Positions 44,648-53,991 of a stretch of 64,000 bases of DNA are shown here, in pieces (the first letter of the stretch is position 1; each line of letters opens with the position of its first letter). A model generated the notes under the pieces. It made no database searches and was not told where the DNA came from. It saw only the letters and a list, made by a program, of their open reading frames with translations. The DNA is from Ignavibacteriota bacterium (lineage in GTDB: Bacteria > Bacteroidota > Ignavibacteria > Ignavibacteriales > Melioribacteraceae). The DNA is taken from NCBI GenBank assembly GCA_016708125.1, contig JADJGF010000001.1, positions 2,254,001 through 2,318,000 of the forward strand, given 5' to 3'. A program made the translations under genes and the position numbers.

Positions 44648-47600
44648 TTATTTTTTAATTTCTTTTTTATTTTCCAACCAATAATAAATTGTTGGAAGCA
44701 CCATTAAAGTTAATAAAGTTGCAGTAATCAATCCACCAATAACTACAGAAGCTAAAGGTCTTTGAACTTCGGAACCCGGACCGGTATTAAATGCCATCGG
44801 AATGAAACCAAGACTTGCAACTAATGCAGTCATTAGAACCGGGCGTAATCTATTTGCAGAACCTTCAATTACGGCTTCTCTCAATGAAAAACCTTTTCCT
44901 CTAAGTTCATTTAGATGTGCAATTAAAACAATTCCGTTTAATACGGCAACGCCAAACAAAGCAATAAAACCAACACTTGCAGAAACCGAAAGATACAATC
45001 CTCTAATCCATAATAAAAATATTCCGCCGGATAATGCAAATGGAAGATTAATTAAAATTAACATTGCATATCGTATTTGTCCAAACATCATATACATTAA
45101 GCCGATAATAATTAAAAGCGAAAGCGGAACAACAATCATTAAATGATTCATTGCTCTTTTTTGATTTTCAAAAGAACCGCCGTACTCTAAAAAATATCCT
45201 GGTGGAATATTTGCTTTGGCATCAATTGCTTTTTGCAAATTATTAACATATGTGCCAATATCAATTCCAACAAGATTGATACCTAAAATTAATCTTCGCC
45301 AACCATTTTCACGCGCAATTTCTCGCGGTCCTTCTTGCGAAACTATTTTGGCAACTCTTTTAAGAGGAATAAAATCACCGCCGGGCAAATAAACGGGAAC
45401 GTCCATAATTTTTTCAAAAGAGTTTCTAACATCTTCCGGAAATCTCACAACAATATCATATCTTCTTTGTCCTTCAAAAACTTCGCTTGCAACTTGTCCG
45501 CCAATTCCGCTTTCAATTACAATTTGAACATCATCAACATTTAATCCATAATATGCAACTGCATCTCTATAAATTTCAATTGTAATATACGGTTGACCGA
45601 TTGTCTGTTCCAAAAAGAAATTATCGGTTCCCTTTAATGTTGGAATTATTTCTGCTAATTTATTCCCAATATTATTTAGTACATCAAGATCTTCACCATA
45701 AATTTTTACGGCTACATCTGACTTAACACCACTTGTAAGTTCATCAACACGCATTGCAATTGGCTGCGTAAAATTATATGAAAGTCCGGGCTCGGTTTTT
45801 AAATATGGTTCAATCTTTTCAATTATTTTTTCTTTAGTAATTCCATCACGCCACTCATCCATAGGTTTTAATATTACCCAAATGTCAGTTTGGTGAACAC
45901 CCATCCAATCATTTGCTAAATCCGATCTTCCGGTTTTGGGCACAATTGTTTTTATTTCCGGAATATTTTTCAATAATATTCCCGATAACCAATTTGCATT
46001 TTCTACAGATTCATTCAAAGTTACGGAAGGCATACGGATTTGTTCAATTAAAATTGAGCCTTCATCGAGTTCCGGTAAAAATTCAGTTCCCAAAAAGAAC
46101 ATCAAAAAAATTGAAATACCAAACACGCTTAGCGCAACTGAAATAATTTTATTTCGTTTAACTAAATATTTTTCTAAAAAGTTTTTGTACTTTGGTTTTA
46201 GCCAATCAATTAAATAATTTTTTCTAATTTTTATACCTTTTCTAAAAATCAATGCGGAAATTGCCGGAACGTAAACCAATGCTAAAATGAGAGAACCTAA
46301 AACAGCGGCTGCCACTGTAATTGCCATAGGTCTAAATAAAATTCCTTCCATTCCTTGAAAAGTCATAATTGGAACGTAAACCATAAGGATAATTAAAACT
46401 CCGAAAAATATTGGGCGGGAAACTTCTTTTGATGCTGATAATATTGCAGAATCAACGGATTCATCTTTACTTTTTGTTTGGAGTTTATGTACAATATTTT
46501 CAACCATAACAACAGAGCCGTCAACTACCATTCCAAAATCAATTGCGCCTAAACTCATTAGATTTGCCGCTAAGCCAAATTCTTTCATTCCTATAAATGC
46601 AAATAACATAGAAAATGGAATTACTGAAGCTACAATTAATGCCCCCGTAATTTCGCCCAAAAGCAGAAGTAGTATTGCAACAACAAAAAATCCGCCTTCA
46701 ATAAGATTAACCCAAATTGTTGAAGTGGTTCTTGCAATTAATTCAGATTGGTCATAGAACTTTTCAATTTTTACATTTTTGGGTAAACCTTTATTTATAG
46801 TTTCAATTCTTTTTTCAACTTCTTCAATTACGTTTTTTCCGTTTCCGCCTTTTAGCATCATTACAATACCGGTTACAATTTCACCTTTTCCATCTTGAGT
46901 TACAGCGCCTTGTCTTAATTGTTTTCCCAAAGAAACATCGGCAACATCTCTAACATATACGGGTTTATTATTTTTGTTTGATATTATAATATTCTCAATA
47001 TCTTCCTTTGTTCTTATTTGTCCAAAACCTCTAATTATATATTGTTCTCTATTATGTTCTAAATAATTTCCGCCCGATACACTGTTGTTGTTTTGTATTG
47101 CCTCTGTAATTTCTCTTAATCCCAAATTATAAGATCTCATTTTTCCCGGAATTGTAATTACTTCATATTGTTTTACGAATCCGCCAAAAGCTGTTATTTC
47201 TGTTACACCTTTTACTGTTTTTAATTGAGGAGCAATAAGCCAATCTTGCATATCACGTAATTCTGTTAAGGAATATCCGTAACCGCGAACAACATATTGA
47301 TAAATTTCTCCCAAAGCTGTTGATATTGGTCCAAGTTGAGGTGCGGAAACTCCCTCCGGCAATTCATCTTGAATTGATTGAATTCTTTGGCTTACCATTG
47401 ATCTTGCAAAATATGTATCTGTGCCTTCTTCAAACTCAATTGTTACAGCAGATAATCCAAATTGTGAAATGGATCTAACTTCAGAAACATTTGGCAAGCC
47501 GTTCATTGCTGTTTCAATGGGATAGCTTACTAATTTTTCAACGTCGAACGGAGAATATCTTCCGGCTTTGGTTATAACCAAAACTTGATTTGGCGTAACA

Positions 47601-47722
47601 TCGGGTAAAGAATTAATTGGTATATTGAAAAAAGCCGAAAGTCCGGCAACAGTCATTAAAATCACTAATGAAATTGCTACAAACTTTTGCTTTAAACTAA
47701 ATTCTATAACTTTACTTAACAT
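44648..47722 (-). CDS. Heavy-metal-efflux-type RND transporter (CzcA/CusA-like)
   Basis: The 1024-residue inner-membrane pump has the usual 12 membrane helices and two periplasmic loops. The segment AIDFGMVVDGSVVMVEN matches the DFG(x)VDG signature of the heavy-metal RND subfamily, as opposed to the LVDNSIVV of multidrug pumps (see 56410). It should form a tripartite complex with the adaptor (47737) and outer membrane factor (48985) and export divalent or monovalent metal ions using protons. Metal specificity cannot be read reliably. Confidence 0.9.
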   Translation of the reverse strand: MLSKVIEFSLKQKFVAISLVILMTVAGLSAFFNIPINSLPDVTPNQVLVITKAGRYSPFDVEKLVSYPIETAMNGLPNVSEVRSISQFGLSAVTIEFEEGTDTYFARSMVSQRIQSIQDELPEGVSAPQLGPISTALGEIYQYVVRGYGYSLTELRDMQDWLIAPQLKTVKGVTEITAFGGFVKQYEVITIPGKMRSYNLGLREITEAIQNNNSVSGGNYLEHNREQYIIRGFGQIRTKEDIENIIISNKNNKPVYVRDVADVSLGKQLRQGAVTQDGKGEIVTGIVMMLKGGNGKNVIEEVEKRIETINKGLPKNVKIEKFYDQSELIARTTSTIWVNLIEGGFFVVAILLLLLGEITGALIVASVIPFSMLFAFIGMKEFGLAANLMSLGAIDFGMVVDGSVVMVENIVHKLQTKSKDESVDSAILSASKEVSRPIFFGVLIILMVYVPIMTFQGMEGILFRPMAITVAAAVLGSLILALVYVPAISALIFRKGIKIRKNYLIDWLKPKYKNFLEKYLVKRNKIISVALSVFGISIFLMFFLGTEFLPELDEGSILIEQIRMPSVTLNESVENANWLSGILLKNIPEIKTIVPKTGRSDLANDWMGVHQTDIWVILKPMDEWRDGITKEKIIEKIEPYLKTEPGLSYNFTQPIAMRVDELTSGVKSDVAVKIYGEDLDVLNNIGNKLAEIIPTLKGTDNFFLEQTIGQPYITIEIYRDAVAYYGLNVDDVQIVIESGIGGQVASEVFEGQRRYDIVVRFPEDVRNSFEKIMDVPVYLPGGDFIPLKRVAKIVSQEGPREIARENGWRRLILGINLVGIDIGTYVNNLQKAIDAKANIPPGYFLEYGGSFENQKRAMNHLMIVVPLSLLIIIGLMYMMFGQIRYAMLILINLPFALSGGIFLLWIRGLYLSVSASVGFIALFGVAVLNGIVLIAHLNELRGKGFSLREAVIEGSANRLRPVLMTALVASLGFIPMAFNTGPGSEVQRPLASVVIGGLITATLLTLMVLPTIYYWLENKKEIKK

Positions 47723-47736
47723 ATTAATTTTTATCC

Positions 47737-48954
47737 TTATTCATCTGCATAATCTTCAAATCTTAATAATGCTTTTAAACTAAATATTTGATTGACCGCT
47801 ATTTCTTCATCTTCATATAATCCAGCGGAAACAATTGCCGATGATTCATAAATTCTTTTTAATATTACCGGTCTTTGTTCAAATCGTGTTTCGGTAGCTT
47901 TTACGAATACAACAGACTCATCTCCATCGTAAGCAATTGCGCTAAGTGGAATAGAGATTATTGGTTCCGGGCTCACAATATTAATATCGACTTTTAGATT
48001 TTCTCCGGGTTTCGGCCAATTATTTTTTGTATCTAAAATTGAATTGATAACTATTGATTTATTTGTTTCATCCAAAGCTGGATTTATTGTAGAAATATTT
48101 CCTTCAACAAAATTTAAAACATTATTTTTTTGCGATACCTTAATTTTATTTCCGGCTTTTACATTTGCTCCGTCTTCGGGTGAAACATAACCTCTAACTA
48201 AAACTTTGCTTAAATCAATAATTGAAAGCATTTTATCGTAAGCAATTACGGATTGCCCAAGATCTATTAAATGTTGATCTATTGTTCCATTTATTGGAGC
48301 TATAATTTTTAAACTTGGATTTATAGATGATGAGTTTATAAAATTACTAATTTCTTTTTCCGAAGTGCCGACTGCTTTAAGTTTAGAATAAGCGGCTCTT
48401 AGTGCTGCATTTGCTCTCGTAAATTCTGCTTCAGCTTTATCAAGATCACTTTTGGATGATATTTTCTTTTCAACCAATAATTTTATTCTTGTAAGTTTAT
48501 TTTCTTGATATGTTTTATCGGCATTGGTTTGCAAATATTCTGCAACAAGATTACCGTATTCAATACTTTCAAGTTCAAGCAGAACTTGTCCTTTTCTAAT
48601 ATTTTCACCTTCATGTGCGTAAATTTTTGCGACTCTTCCATCAAGCGGGGCACTGATTATAGAAATATTTTCCGGTGCCGGAAAAACAAATCCCGGTACG
48701 CTCAAAATATGTGTAGCAATTTCTTTTGTAATTAATTTTGTGCTTATTTTCAATTCGCTAATTTGCGCTTGATCCAATTCAATAAATTTTACTTTGTTAC
48801 TTTTCTTTTCCGAAATAGAAGGAGGAGCCTCAACCTCATTGGTGTTTTCGGTTTTTACTTCATCATTATTACATGAAGCAATTGCGATAAGTAAAAATAT
48901 CATTACCGCAAAATATTTAATTGAGTTTAAGAAATTATTTTCTAGTTTGTTCAT
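47737..48954 (-). CDS. RND efflux periplasmic adaptor (CzcB-like), lipoprotein
   Basis: The 405-residue membrane-fusion protein has a lipoprotein signal (LIAIASC), a lipoyl/barrel-sandwich half-motif (DGRVAKIYAHEGENIRKGQVLLEL), a helical hairpin (about residues 130-195), a second lipoyl half (IIAPINGTIDQHLIDLGQSV) and beta-barrel domains. It links the inner-membrane pump to the outer membrane channel. It lies 14 bp upstream of the pump gene. Confidence 0.9.
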   Translation of the reverse strand: MNKLENNFLNSIKYFAVMIFLLIAIASCNNDEVKTENTNEVEAPPSISEKKSNKVKFIELDQAQISELKISTKLITKEIATHILSVPGFVFPAPENISIISAPLDGRVAKIYAHEGENIRKGQVLLELESIEYGNLVAEYLQTNADKTYQENKLTRIKLLVEKKISSKSDLDKAEAEFTRANAALRAAYSKLKAVGTSEKEISNFINSSSINPSLKIIAPINGTIDQHLIDLGQSVIAYDKMLSIIDLSKVLVRGYVSPEDGANVKAGNKIKVSQKNNVLNFVEGNISTINPALDETNKSIVINSILDTKNNWPKPGENLKVDINIVSPEPIISIPLSAIAYDGDESVVFVKATETRFEQRPVILKRIYESSAIVSAGLYEDEEIAVNQIFSLKALLRFEDYADE

Positions 48955-48984
48955 CTTTATTCCTAAAATTTTAACAAATTTATA

Positions 48985-50247
48985 TCAATAAATTACTTCA
49001 GCATCCAAATATTTTTCCAATTGAATTATTTGCTGATAATAATTTTTTAATGCATTGTAATAATTTATTTCACTATTTAAATAAGTCTGCTGAGCATCTA
49101 AAAGTCTTAATAAATCAAGCTCGCCTAATTGATATCCTATTAAAGTTAAATTCTGAAGCTGATCAGCCAAATCTCTAATTGTATTTTCATATCTTTTTAT
49201 TTTAGCTTTACTGGTTTCATAACCATGCCAAGCATTTTCAATTTCTGTTTTGATATTTAATTTTGCTGCTTTTAAAGACCATTCAATTTCTCTATTCTTC
49301 GCTTTTGCTTTTTGAATATTTCCGTTTTGATTAAACATAAACCAAACCGGAATACTCAAACCAATTTCGTAACCTTTAAATTTATATCCGGCACCAAAAT
49401 CTTGATTGAAATAATTAAAATTTAAATTCGGTAAAAACGAACTCCACGCTTCATTTATATTTTGCGAAGTTGATTCTAATAAACTATTATAGCTTAAAAT
49501 TAAAGGTTGATTTTCAAAATTTGTTAAAACATCAAGTTGATTAAATCCATCAAAATTAATTCTTAGACTATCTTCAAATTCAATTTCATATTTTTGATTT
49601 GCCGGTTCCAACCCAATTATATTAAACAATTCATATCTTGCTTTGTGAAATTCTTGTACGGCATCCTCATAAAAATTTTGTGCTTCTGAAAGCTGTATTT
49701 CTGATTTCATCATTTCAAGTTCGGCAATTTCACCGGCTTCAAGTTTTGATGTTGCGGCTTTCTTTAATTCTTCTGCAAGATTTATTTGTTTTTCTCTTAA
49801 GCTCAAAATTCTTTTATTATATAAAACATTCACGTATTTAATTTTAACATTTGCAGTCAATTGAATTGTTTCATTTTTAAGCTGATGATTTAACGCTTCC
49901 TTTTCGTTAGAGATTTTACTTAAGCGAAAATATGTTGTTAAAGGAAAATCAATTGATTGTTCCAAATGCCATCTTTGTTCCAAAAAAGAATTTGAAATAT
50001 TTTTATCAATTCCTTCGCGAGCATAGGTTAGAGTTGGTGAATAAAGTCCGAACGAACTCCACCATTCTCCATTATTAAAGTTTAGTAATTCGCGGGTTTT
50101 ATTTAAATCCGGATTATGATTTAGTGCAAATTCTATTGAATTTTTCAGAGTAAGTTTTTGGTTTAATATCGAGTCAGCTTGCGAAACTGATTGGCTAAAT
50201 AAAATTGTTGTTTGAAATAATATGAATAAAAAATATTTTATTTTCAA
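48985..50247 (-). CDS. TolC-family outer membrane efflux protein (CzcC-like)
   Basis: A 420-residue outer membrane factor with two repeats of a coiled-coil/beta-strand unit (NSIEFALNHNPDLNKTREL, SSFLPNLNFNYFNQ, LDLLRLLDAQQTYLNSE). I propose TTG 50245-50247 as start: GGAGG lies nine bases upstream and the product then begins LKIKYFLFILFQTTILFSQ, a normal Sec signal peptide. The in-frame ATG at 50286 would add 13 polar residues. It is part of the pump operon. Confidence 0.87.
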   Translation of the reverse strand: MKIKYFLFILFQTTILFSQSVSQADSILNQKLTLKNSIEFALNHNPDLNKTRELLNFNNGEWWSSFGLYSPTLTYAREGIDKNISNSFLEQRWHLEQSIDFPLTTYFRLSKISNEKEALNHQLKNETIQLTANVKIKYVNVLYNKRILSLREKQINLAEELKKAATSKLEAGEIAELEMMKSEIQLSEAQNFYEDAVQEFHKARYELFNIIGLEPANQKYEIEFEDSLRINFDGFNQLDVLTNFENQPLILSYNSLLESTSQNINEAWSSFLPNLNFNYFNQDFGAGYKFKGYEIGLSIPVWFMFNQNGNIQKAKAKNREIEWSLKAAKLNIKTEIENAWHGYETSKAKIKRYENTIRDLADQLQNLTLIGYQLGELDLLRLLDAQQTYLNSEINYYNALKNYYQQIIQLEKYLDAEVIY

Positions 50248-50326
50248 AATGCAGATCCTCCGATTAGGACAACTTATCTTTTTCATTTTGCAGTTGGATG
50301 AATAAAGAACAAATACGATTCAAAAT

Positions 50327-51163
50327 TTACATTTTTAATTTCTTGTTAACTATAATATTGTAAACATCAATAGGAAGTAAGTTATTTTCATTTGCAATAT
50401 TTTTTAATTTATCAGATGCATCGGCAGAAATATTTTTATTCCTCAAATTCTGCAGAGCACTTTCAATATTGATATTTAATTCACTGCAAACTTCTTCAAT
50501 AGTTTTTCTTCCGTAACCTTTTTGATTTTGTAAATTTCCCACAACTTCATTTTTTTCATTTTTAATAATATTGTAAAGTTCATTTGGAGTAAGTTTATTT
50601 GTTTCTGCAATTTCATTCAGTGTTAAACTTTCGTTTGAAATAAGAATGTTTGAATCTTGCAATTTATCTTTAATCTGTTTAACCGGAATATTTGTAATTT
50701 TTGAAAATTCAGAAAGAGTTAAAATTTCAGCATGAGCAACCGGCGGGGAATTTATTTCATTTTCCCAAGATTCTTTTAAGTATTCGCCAAACTCTAAAAA
50801 ATTACTAAACGGAGGAATATTATTTAATGTTAGAAGTAATACTAAGAAACTTATAATAACGGATAATGCAAATTCTACTCTAATTTTTGGAACCGGTTTT
50901 TTATGCGATTTAAGATAAAACATTAAAGTTTTCCAATTAAAATAAATGTGAAAACTTCCGGCAGCAATAAATAAAAAAGTAAAAATTGTATGAATTGACT
51001 GCCATTGTGTTTTTGTGAAACCAAAAACAGCCCAATAAGACCAATTTGCAACTCTTCCCGGAGGTGCAAAGAAAAGAACTATTCCGGAAATTAACATTAC
51101 TATAAATGAAATTGCTATATAAAAACTAATAAATTTTCTAAAATTAAAATTTGTAAATGCCAT
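50327..51163 (-). CDS. DUF4405-type membrane protein with helical C-terminal domain
   Basis: The 278-residue protein has three or more hydrophobic segments in the first 115 residues, with conserved-looking histidines in WQSIHTIFTF and AGSFHIYFNW, like the DUF4405/cytochrome b561-like group that may bind heme. The rest (about 140-278) is soluble and made of repeated helix-turn-helix-like units (ILTLSEFSKITNIPVKQIKD, SLTLNEIAETNKLTPNELYN). It sits in the metal-efflux-type operon; its role is unknown. Confidence 0.7.
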   Translation of the reverse strand: MAFTNFNFRKFISFYIAISFIVMLISGIVLFFAPPGRVANWSYWAVFGFTKTQWQSIHTIFTFLFIAAGSFHIYFNWKTLMFYLKSHKKPVPKIRVEFALSVIISFLVLLLTLNNIPPFSNFLEFGEYLKESWENEINSPPVAHAEILTLSEFSKITNIPVKQIKDKLQDSNILISNESLTLNEIAETNKLTPNELYNIIKNEKNEVVGNLQNQKGYGRKTIEEVCSELNINIESALQNLRNKNISADASDKLKNIANENNLLPIDVYNIIVNKKLKM

Positions 51164-51237
51164 TAATTCATTTGCCTTAAAACGTAAAAGTAAATTTTAT
51201 TCTGATTTTTGAATTGCTAAAATTATTTTTCATTCAA

Positions 51238-52353
51238 TTAAAACTGATAATCAAAACTAATATTAAATTGACTGTTAGTGTACTTATACCAATAACTATT
51301 TGATTTGTTAACTATATTTAAGTAAGAAAGTGAAACATCAATAAAGCTTTTTGTTAAATTAAATTTTTTTGAAAGAGAGAGTTTAAATAAACTTTGATCA
51401 TCATTGCGTAATATAGTTGAATCAAAATTTTCGGGATCAATATAAACTCCTTGCGATGGATATTCTTTTTGTAGGAATGAATAAATTCCTTTAAAAATAA
51501 TTCCTTCTCCTAAAAGCTGAGTTAACTGTGCAGTAATTGTATTTCCTTCATAACTTGTCGGGTCATCAAAATATTGTGATTCATCGCCATAAATGTAATC
51601 TAACTGTCTAATGTATTTGGCAGTTCCGCCAACAATATTTTGCTGCGAATATTGAATTGCCAATCCGGTGTTTTCAAACACTGATTGAGCAACTCTACCG
51701 TACATATAAATTTGACTTGTAAATGCACTTGATGAAAATGATTGTTCTAAACTATCTCCAATTAATAATGGATCATTTAAATTTGTTTCAAAATAATTTT
51801 TGTAATTATAATTTACTCCGCCGATGATTGTTGTTTTGGTTTCAAAACTTTTATTAAAACCAAAACGCACAGAACCAAGTAAATTATCCAAATCATCTAA
51901 ATATGAATAATTTGTTAAACTTAACGATGCACTTACAAATCCATTTATTTCAGCAAATAAAAATTTGTACTTAGCATAAGCATTATAGTTTGAATAATTG
52001 TAAAATTCATAATTTACACTATTTATTCTTTGTTCTAAAAATAATCCGTAAAGTAAATTATCCGAAGAATTCCAAAGACCAAGTTGATGCCAAAAATAAT
52101 TTCTATCGGCAATTTCATGGAACATAGAATAATTTCCATAATATCCAATTCCCAAAGATTCATGTTTATATTCTAATCCAAAATCCAAAGTACTGATAAA
52201 TGTAGAAATTGGAATTGGTGAATGAAATGGATTGTCTGAATATTCTTGTTCCGTTGCTAATCTAAAATTCCACTGGCTGAACAACTCACTTGTAAATGCG
52301 AATGAAACTATAATTAATAATTTAACAACAGTTGATCTTCTAAAATTTTTCAT
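51238..52353 (-). CDS. Hypothetical outer membrane beta-barrel protein
   Basis: The 371-residue protein has a signal peptide (ending TSELFSQ), then alternating aromatic/polar strands throughout and a terminal phenylalanine (NISFDYQF), the pattern of an outer membrane barrel. No porin family was recognised. It lies 23 bp downstream of the small acidic secreted protein and upstream of the DUF4405 gene in the same operon, so it may move metal ions or an electron-transfer partner across the outer membrane. Confidence 0.65.
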   Translation of the reverse strand: MKNFRRSTVVKLLIIVSFAFTSELFSQWNFRLATEQEYSDNPFHSPIPISTFISTLDFGLEYKHESLGIGYYGNYSMFHEIADRNYFWHQLGLWNSSDNLLYGLFLEQRINSVNYEFYNYSNYNAYAKYKFLFAEINGFVSASLSLTNYSYLDDLDNLLGSVRFGFNKSFETKTTIIGGVNYNYKNYFETNLNDPLLIGDSLEQSFSSSAFTSQIYMYGRVAQSVFENTGLAIQYSQQNIVGGTAKYIRQLDYIYGDESQYFDDPTSYEGNTITAQLTQLLGEGIIFKGIYSFLQKEYPSQGVYIDPENFDSTILRNDDQSLFKLSLSKKFNLTKSFIDVSLSYLNIVNKSNSYWYKYTNSQFNISFDYQF

Positions 52354-52376
52354 AAAATAAATGTTTTAGTGAATAA

Positions 52377-52844
52377 TTAATTTCCTCTGCCGCCTCTTCC
52401 TTTTCTTGATTTTGTTGAGCCGTCGGTATTTTCAACATTGTTTCCGGCGCCGTTTACATTTCCATTTTGTGCTCTTACGGAATTCTTATTTAAACTTCCG
52501 TTGGAATTAAAACCGTTTCGCGCTCCATTTCCATTTCCGGTTGCATTATCATTAATTCCATCGCCGTCTTCATCAACAAAAGAGTTTTTTCCCGGACTAA
52601 CATAATCTTCATCAAGTCCGTTAGGAATTCCGTCACCATCGTGATCCGGTGCGTTATCATTATAACCGTCACCGTCTTCATCAACAAAATTTTTGCCATG
52701 AAGTTTTTGAGTTTGTTTACCGTTATTAACTTTTGCTTTAATTTGTTTTTGATTTTTAACTGCGTTTGAGTCTTGCCCAAAAGCGGTAGAACTAATAATA
52801 ATTAGTCCGGTTAACATTAACCAAAAAAGTAAGTTTTTTTTCAT
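52377..52844 (-). CDS. Secreted Asp-rich protein with thrombospondin-3-like calcium-binding repeats and RG tail
   Basis: The 155-residue product of ATG 52844, chosen because GAGG precedes it. A Sec signal peptide (LLFWLMLTGLIIISSTAFGQ) is followed by three acidic loops of the DxDxDG type: FVDEDGDGYNDN, PDHDGDGIPNGLDED and FVDEDGDGINDN. These are like thrombospondin type 3 or EF-hand-like calcium sites. An Asn/Gly-rich region and a basic tail SRKGRGGRGN follow. It heads the operon containing the metal-type RND pump and two-component genes, so metal buffering in the envelope is plausible. Confidence 0.8.
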   Translation of the reverse strand: MKKNLLFWLMLTGLIIISSTAFGQDSNAVKNQKQIKAKVNNGKQTQKLHGKNFVDEDGDGYNDNAPDHDGDGIPNGLDEDYVSPGKNSFVDEDGDGINDNATGNGNGARNGFNSNGSLNKNSVRAQNGNVNGAGNNVENTDGSTKSRKGRGGRGN

Positions 52845-52881
52845 TTTAGCCTCAAGTTTTTTCAATTACCTAAATTACTTA

Positions 52882-52900
52882 TATAAAGAATTATGCCAAA
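52882..52900 (-). promoter_or_regulatory. Sigma-54-like element upstream of the 52377-41226 operon
   Basis: On the minus strand TTTGGCATAATTC begins at 52900, with a -24-like TGGCAT box, but the -12 position reads TTTAT, so only half of the consensus is present. The same TTTGGCATAA string starts the divergent element at 53148. Confidence 0.35.
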
Positions 52901-53061
52901 TCAAATATCAAATCTGAAAAAAATGCATTTAAGAAAATGCATGATAAATTACTTAAAACATCTTAAATCAATGAAATTTCTGTGTTTTTAAAATGAATTA
53001 AAAAGTGCAATATATTTTATTTACTATTAAATTTTTAATGAATTATTATAAGCAACATTTA

Positions 53062-53078
53062 AGTCGATTAGTTCGACT
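53062..53078. promoter_or_regulatory. Inverted repeat between divergent operons, possible activator site
   Basis: AGTCGA and TCGACT arms (53062-53067, 53073-53078) around TTAGT form a 17-bp inverted repeat. It lies about 85 bp upstream of the plus-strand sigma-54-like element, the usual distance for an NtrC-type enhancer site. Confidence 0.4.
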
Positions 53079-53147
53079 AAATTGTCGGATCAATCAAATA
53101 AAATTTAACATATTTAAATAATTTTTATCGAAAATCGCTTATTACAA

Positions 53148-53165
53148 TTTGGCATAACTGTTGAA
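53148..53165 (+). promoter_or_regulatory. Sigma-54-like -24/-12 element upstream of the 53196 gene
   Basis: TTTGGCATAACTGTTGA: the -24 TGGCAT and -12 TTGA boxes are 12 bp apart, with GA instead of GC at -12. The ATG follows 31 bp downstream. Confidence 0.45.
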
Positions 53166-53195
53166 TGTTTGATCGAAAAAATAAAGGAGCGACAA

Positions 53196-53885
53196 ATGAA
53201 AAACTTTAAAAAATCTTTATCAAAATTGCTTATAATATCTTTTGCATCACTAATTATTTTATCTGCATGCAATTCACCGGTTGAATCAACAAATGATAAT
53301 TATTCGGAAGATATATCTGAAATTTTGAAAGATATGGAATTGGAAGATGTTAATCCCACCGAAATGGAAGGATTAATTTTTATGCGCGAAGAAGAAAAAC
53401 TTGCACGTGATGTATATTTGGTTTTATATGAAACTTGGAATGTACAAATATTCAGCAATATTGCAAAAAGTGAACAAAAACATACAGATGCTATAAAAAT
53501 ATTATTGGAAAAATATCAAATTGAAGATCCGGTTATTACAGATGAAGTTGGTGTTTTTCAGAATGCTGATCTGCAAACTTTATATAATTCGTTGATTGAA
53601 AAAGGTAAAGTATCGTTAGTTGAAGCGCTTAATGTTGGTGCCGCAATTGAAGAAATTGATATTTTAGATTTAGAAAAAAATCTTGCACAAATTGATAGTG
53701 AAGATATAACTTTGGTATATAACAATTTAATGCGCGGTTCACGAAATCATTTGAGAGCTTTTGTAAAAAATTTGAGTGCACAGGGGGTTGAATATCAAGC
53801 TCAATACTTAGAGCAAGCACAATATGAAACAATTGTTTCTTCTGGCGTCGAGGGAGGCTCAAGAAGAGGCAGAGGACGAAAATAG
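53196..53885 (+). CDS. DUF2202 ferritin-like lipoprotein with RG-rich tail
   Basis: The 229-residue protein starts at ATG 53196, preceded by AAAGGAG; an upstream in-frame start at 53169 lacks this. It has a lipoprotein signal (IILSACNS) and a helical DUF2202 domain with EEEKLARDVYLVLYETWN and SEQKHTDAIKILLEKY, which supply Glu/His residues of a ferritin-like four-helix bundle, plus RGSRNHLRAF. The extreme C-terminus is GGSRRGRGRK. It probably binds metal in the envelope. A terminator follows, so it is a single-gene unit divergent from the metal operon. Confidence 0.83.
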   Translation: MKNFKKSLSKLLIISFASLIILSACNSPVESTNDNYSEDISEILKDMELEDVNPTEMEGLIFMREEEKLARDVYLVLYETWNVQIFSNIAKSEQKHTDAIKILLEKYQIEDPVITDEVGVFQNADLQTLYNSLIEKGKVSLVEALNVGAAIEEIDILDLEKNLAQIDSEDITLVYNNLMRGSRNHLRAFVKNLSAQGVEYQAQYLEQAQYETIVSSGVEGGSRRGRGRK

Positions 53886-53915
53886 GGTTGATTAGTTCCT
53901 CATGATTAGTAAAGG

Positions 53916-53938
53916 AAACCTCCTTCGGGAGGTTTTTT
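53916..53938 (+). terminator. Rho-independent terminator after the DUF2202 gene
   Basis: AAACCTCC - TTCG - GGAGGTTT with a T-run; the UUCG tetraloop makes it very stable. Confidence 0.93.
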
Positions 53939-53991
53939 ATTATCCCGCAAAAATAATCTAATGAATTTTAGATTAAAACTTTCTTTCGGAA

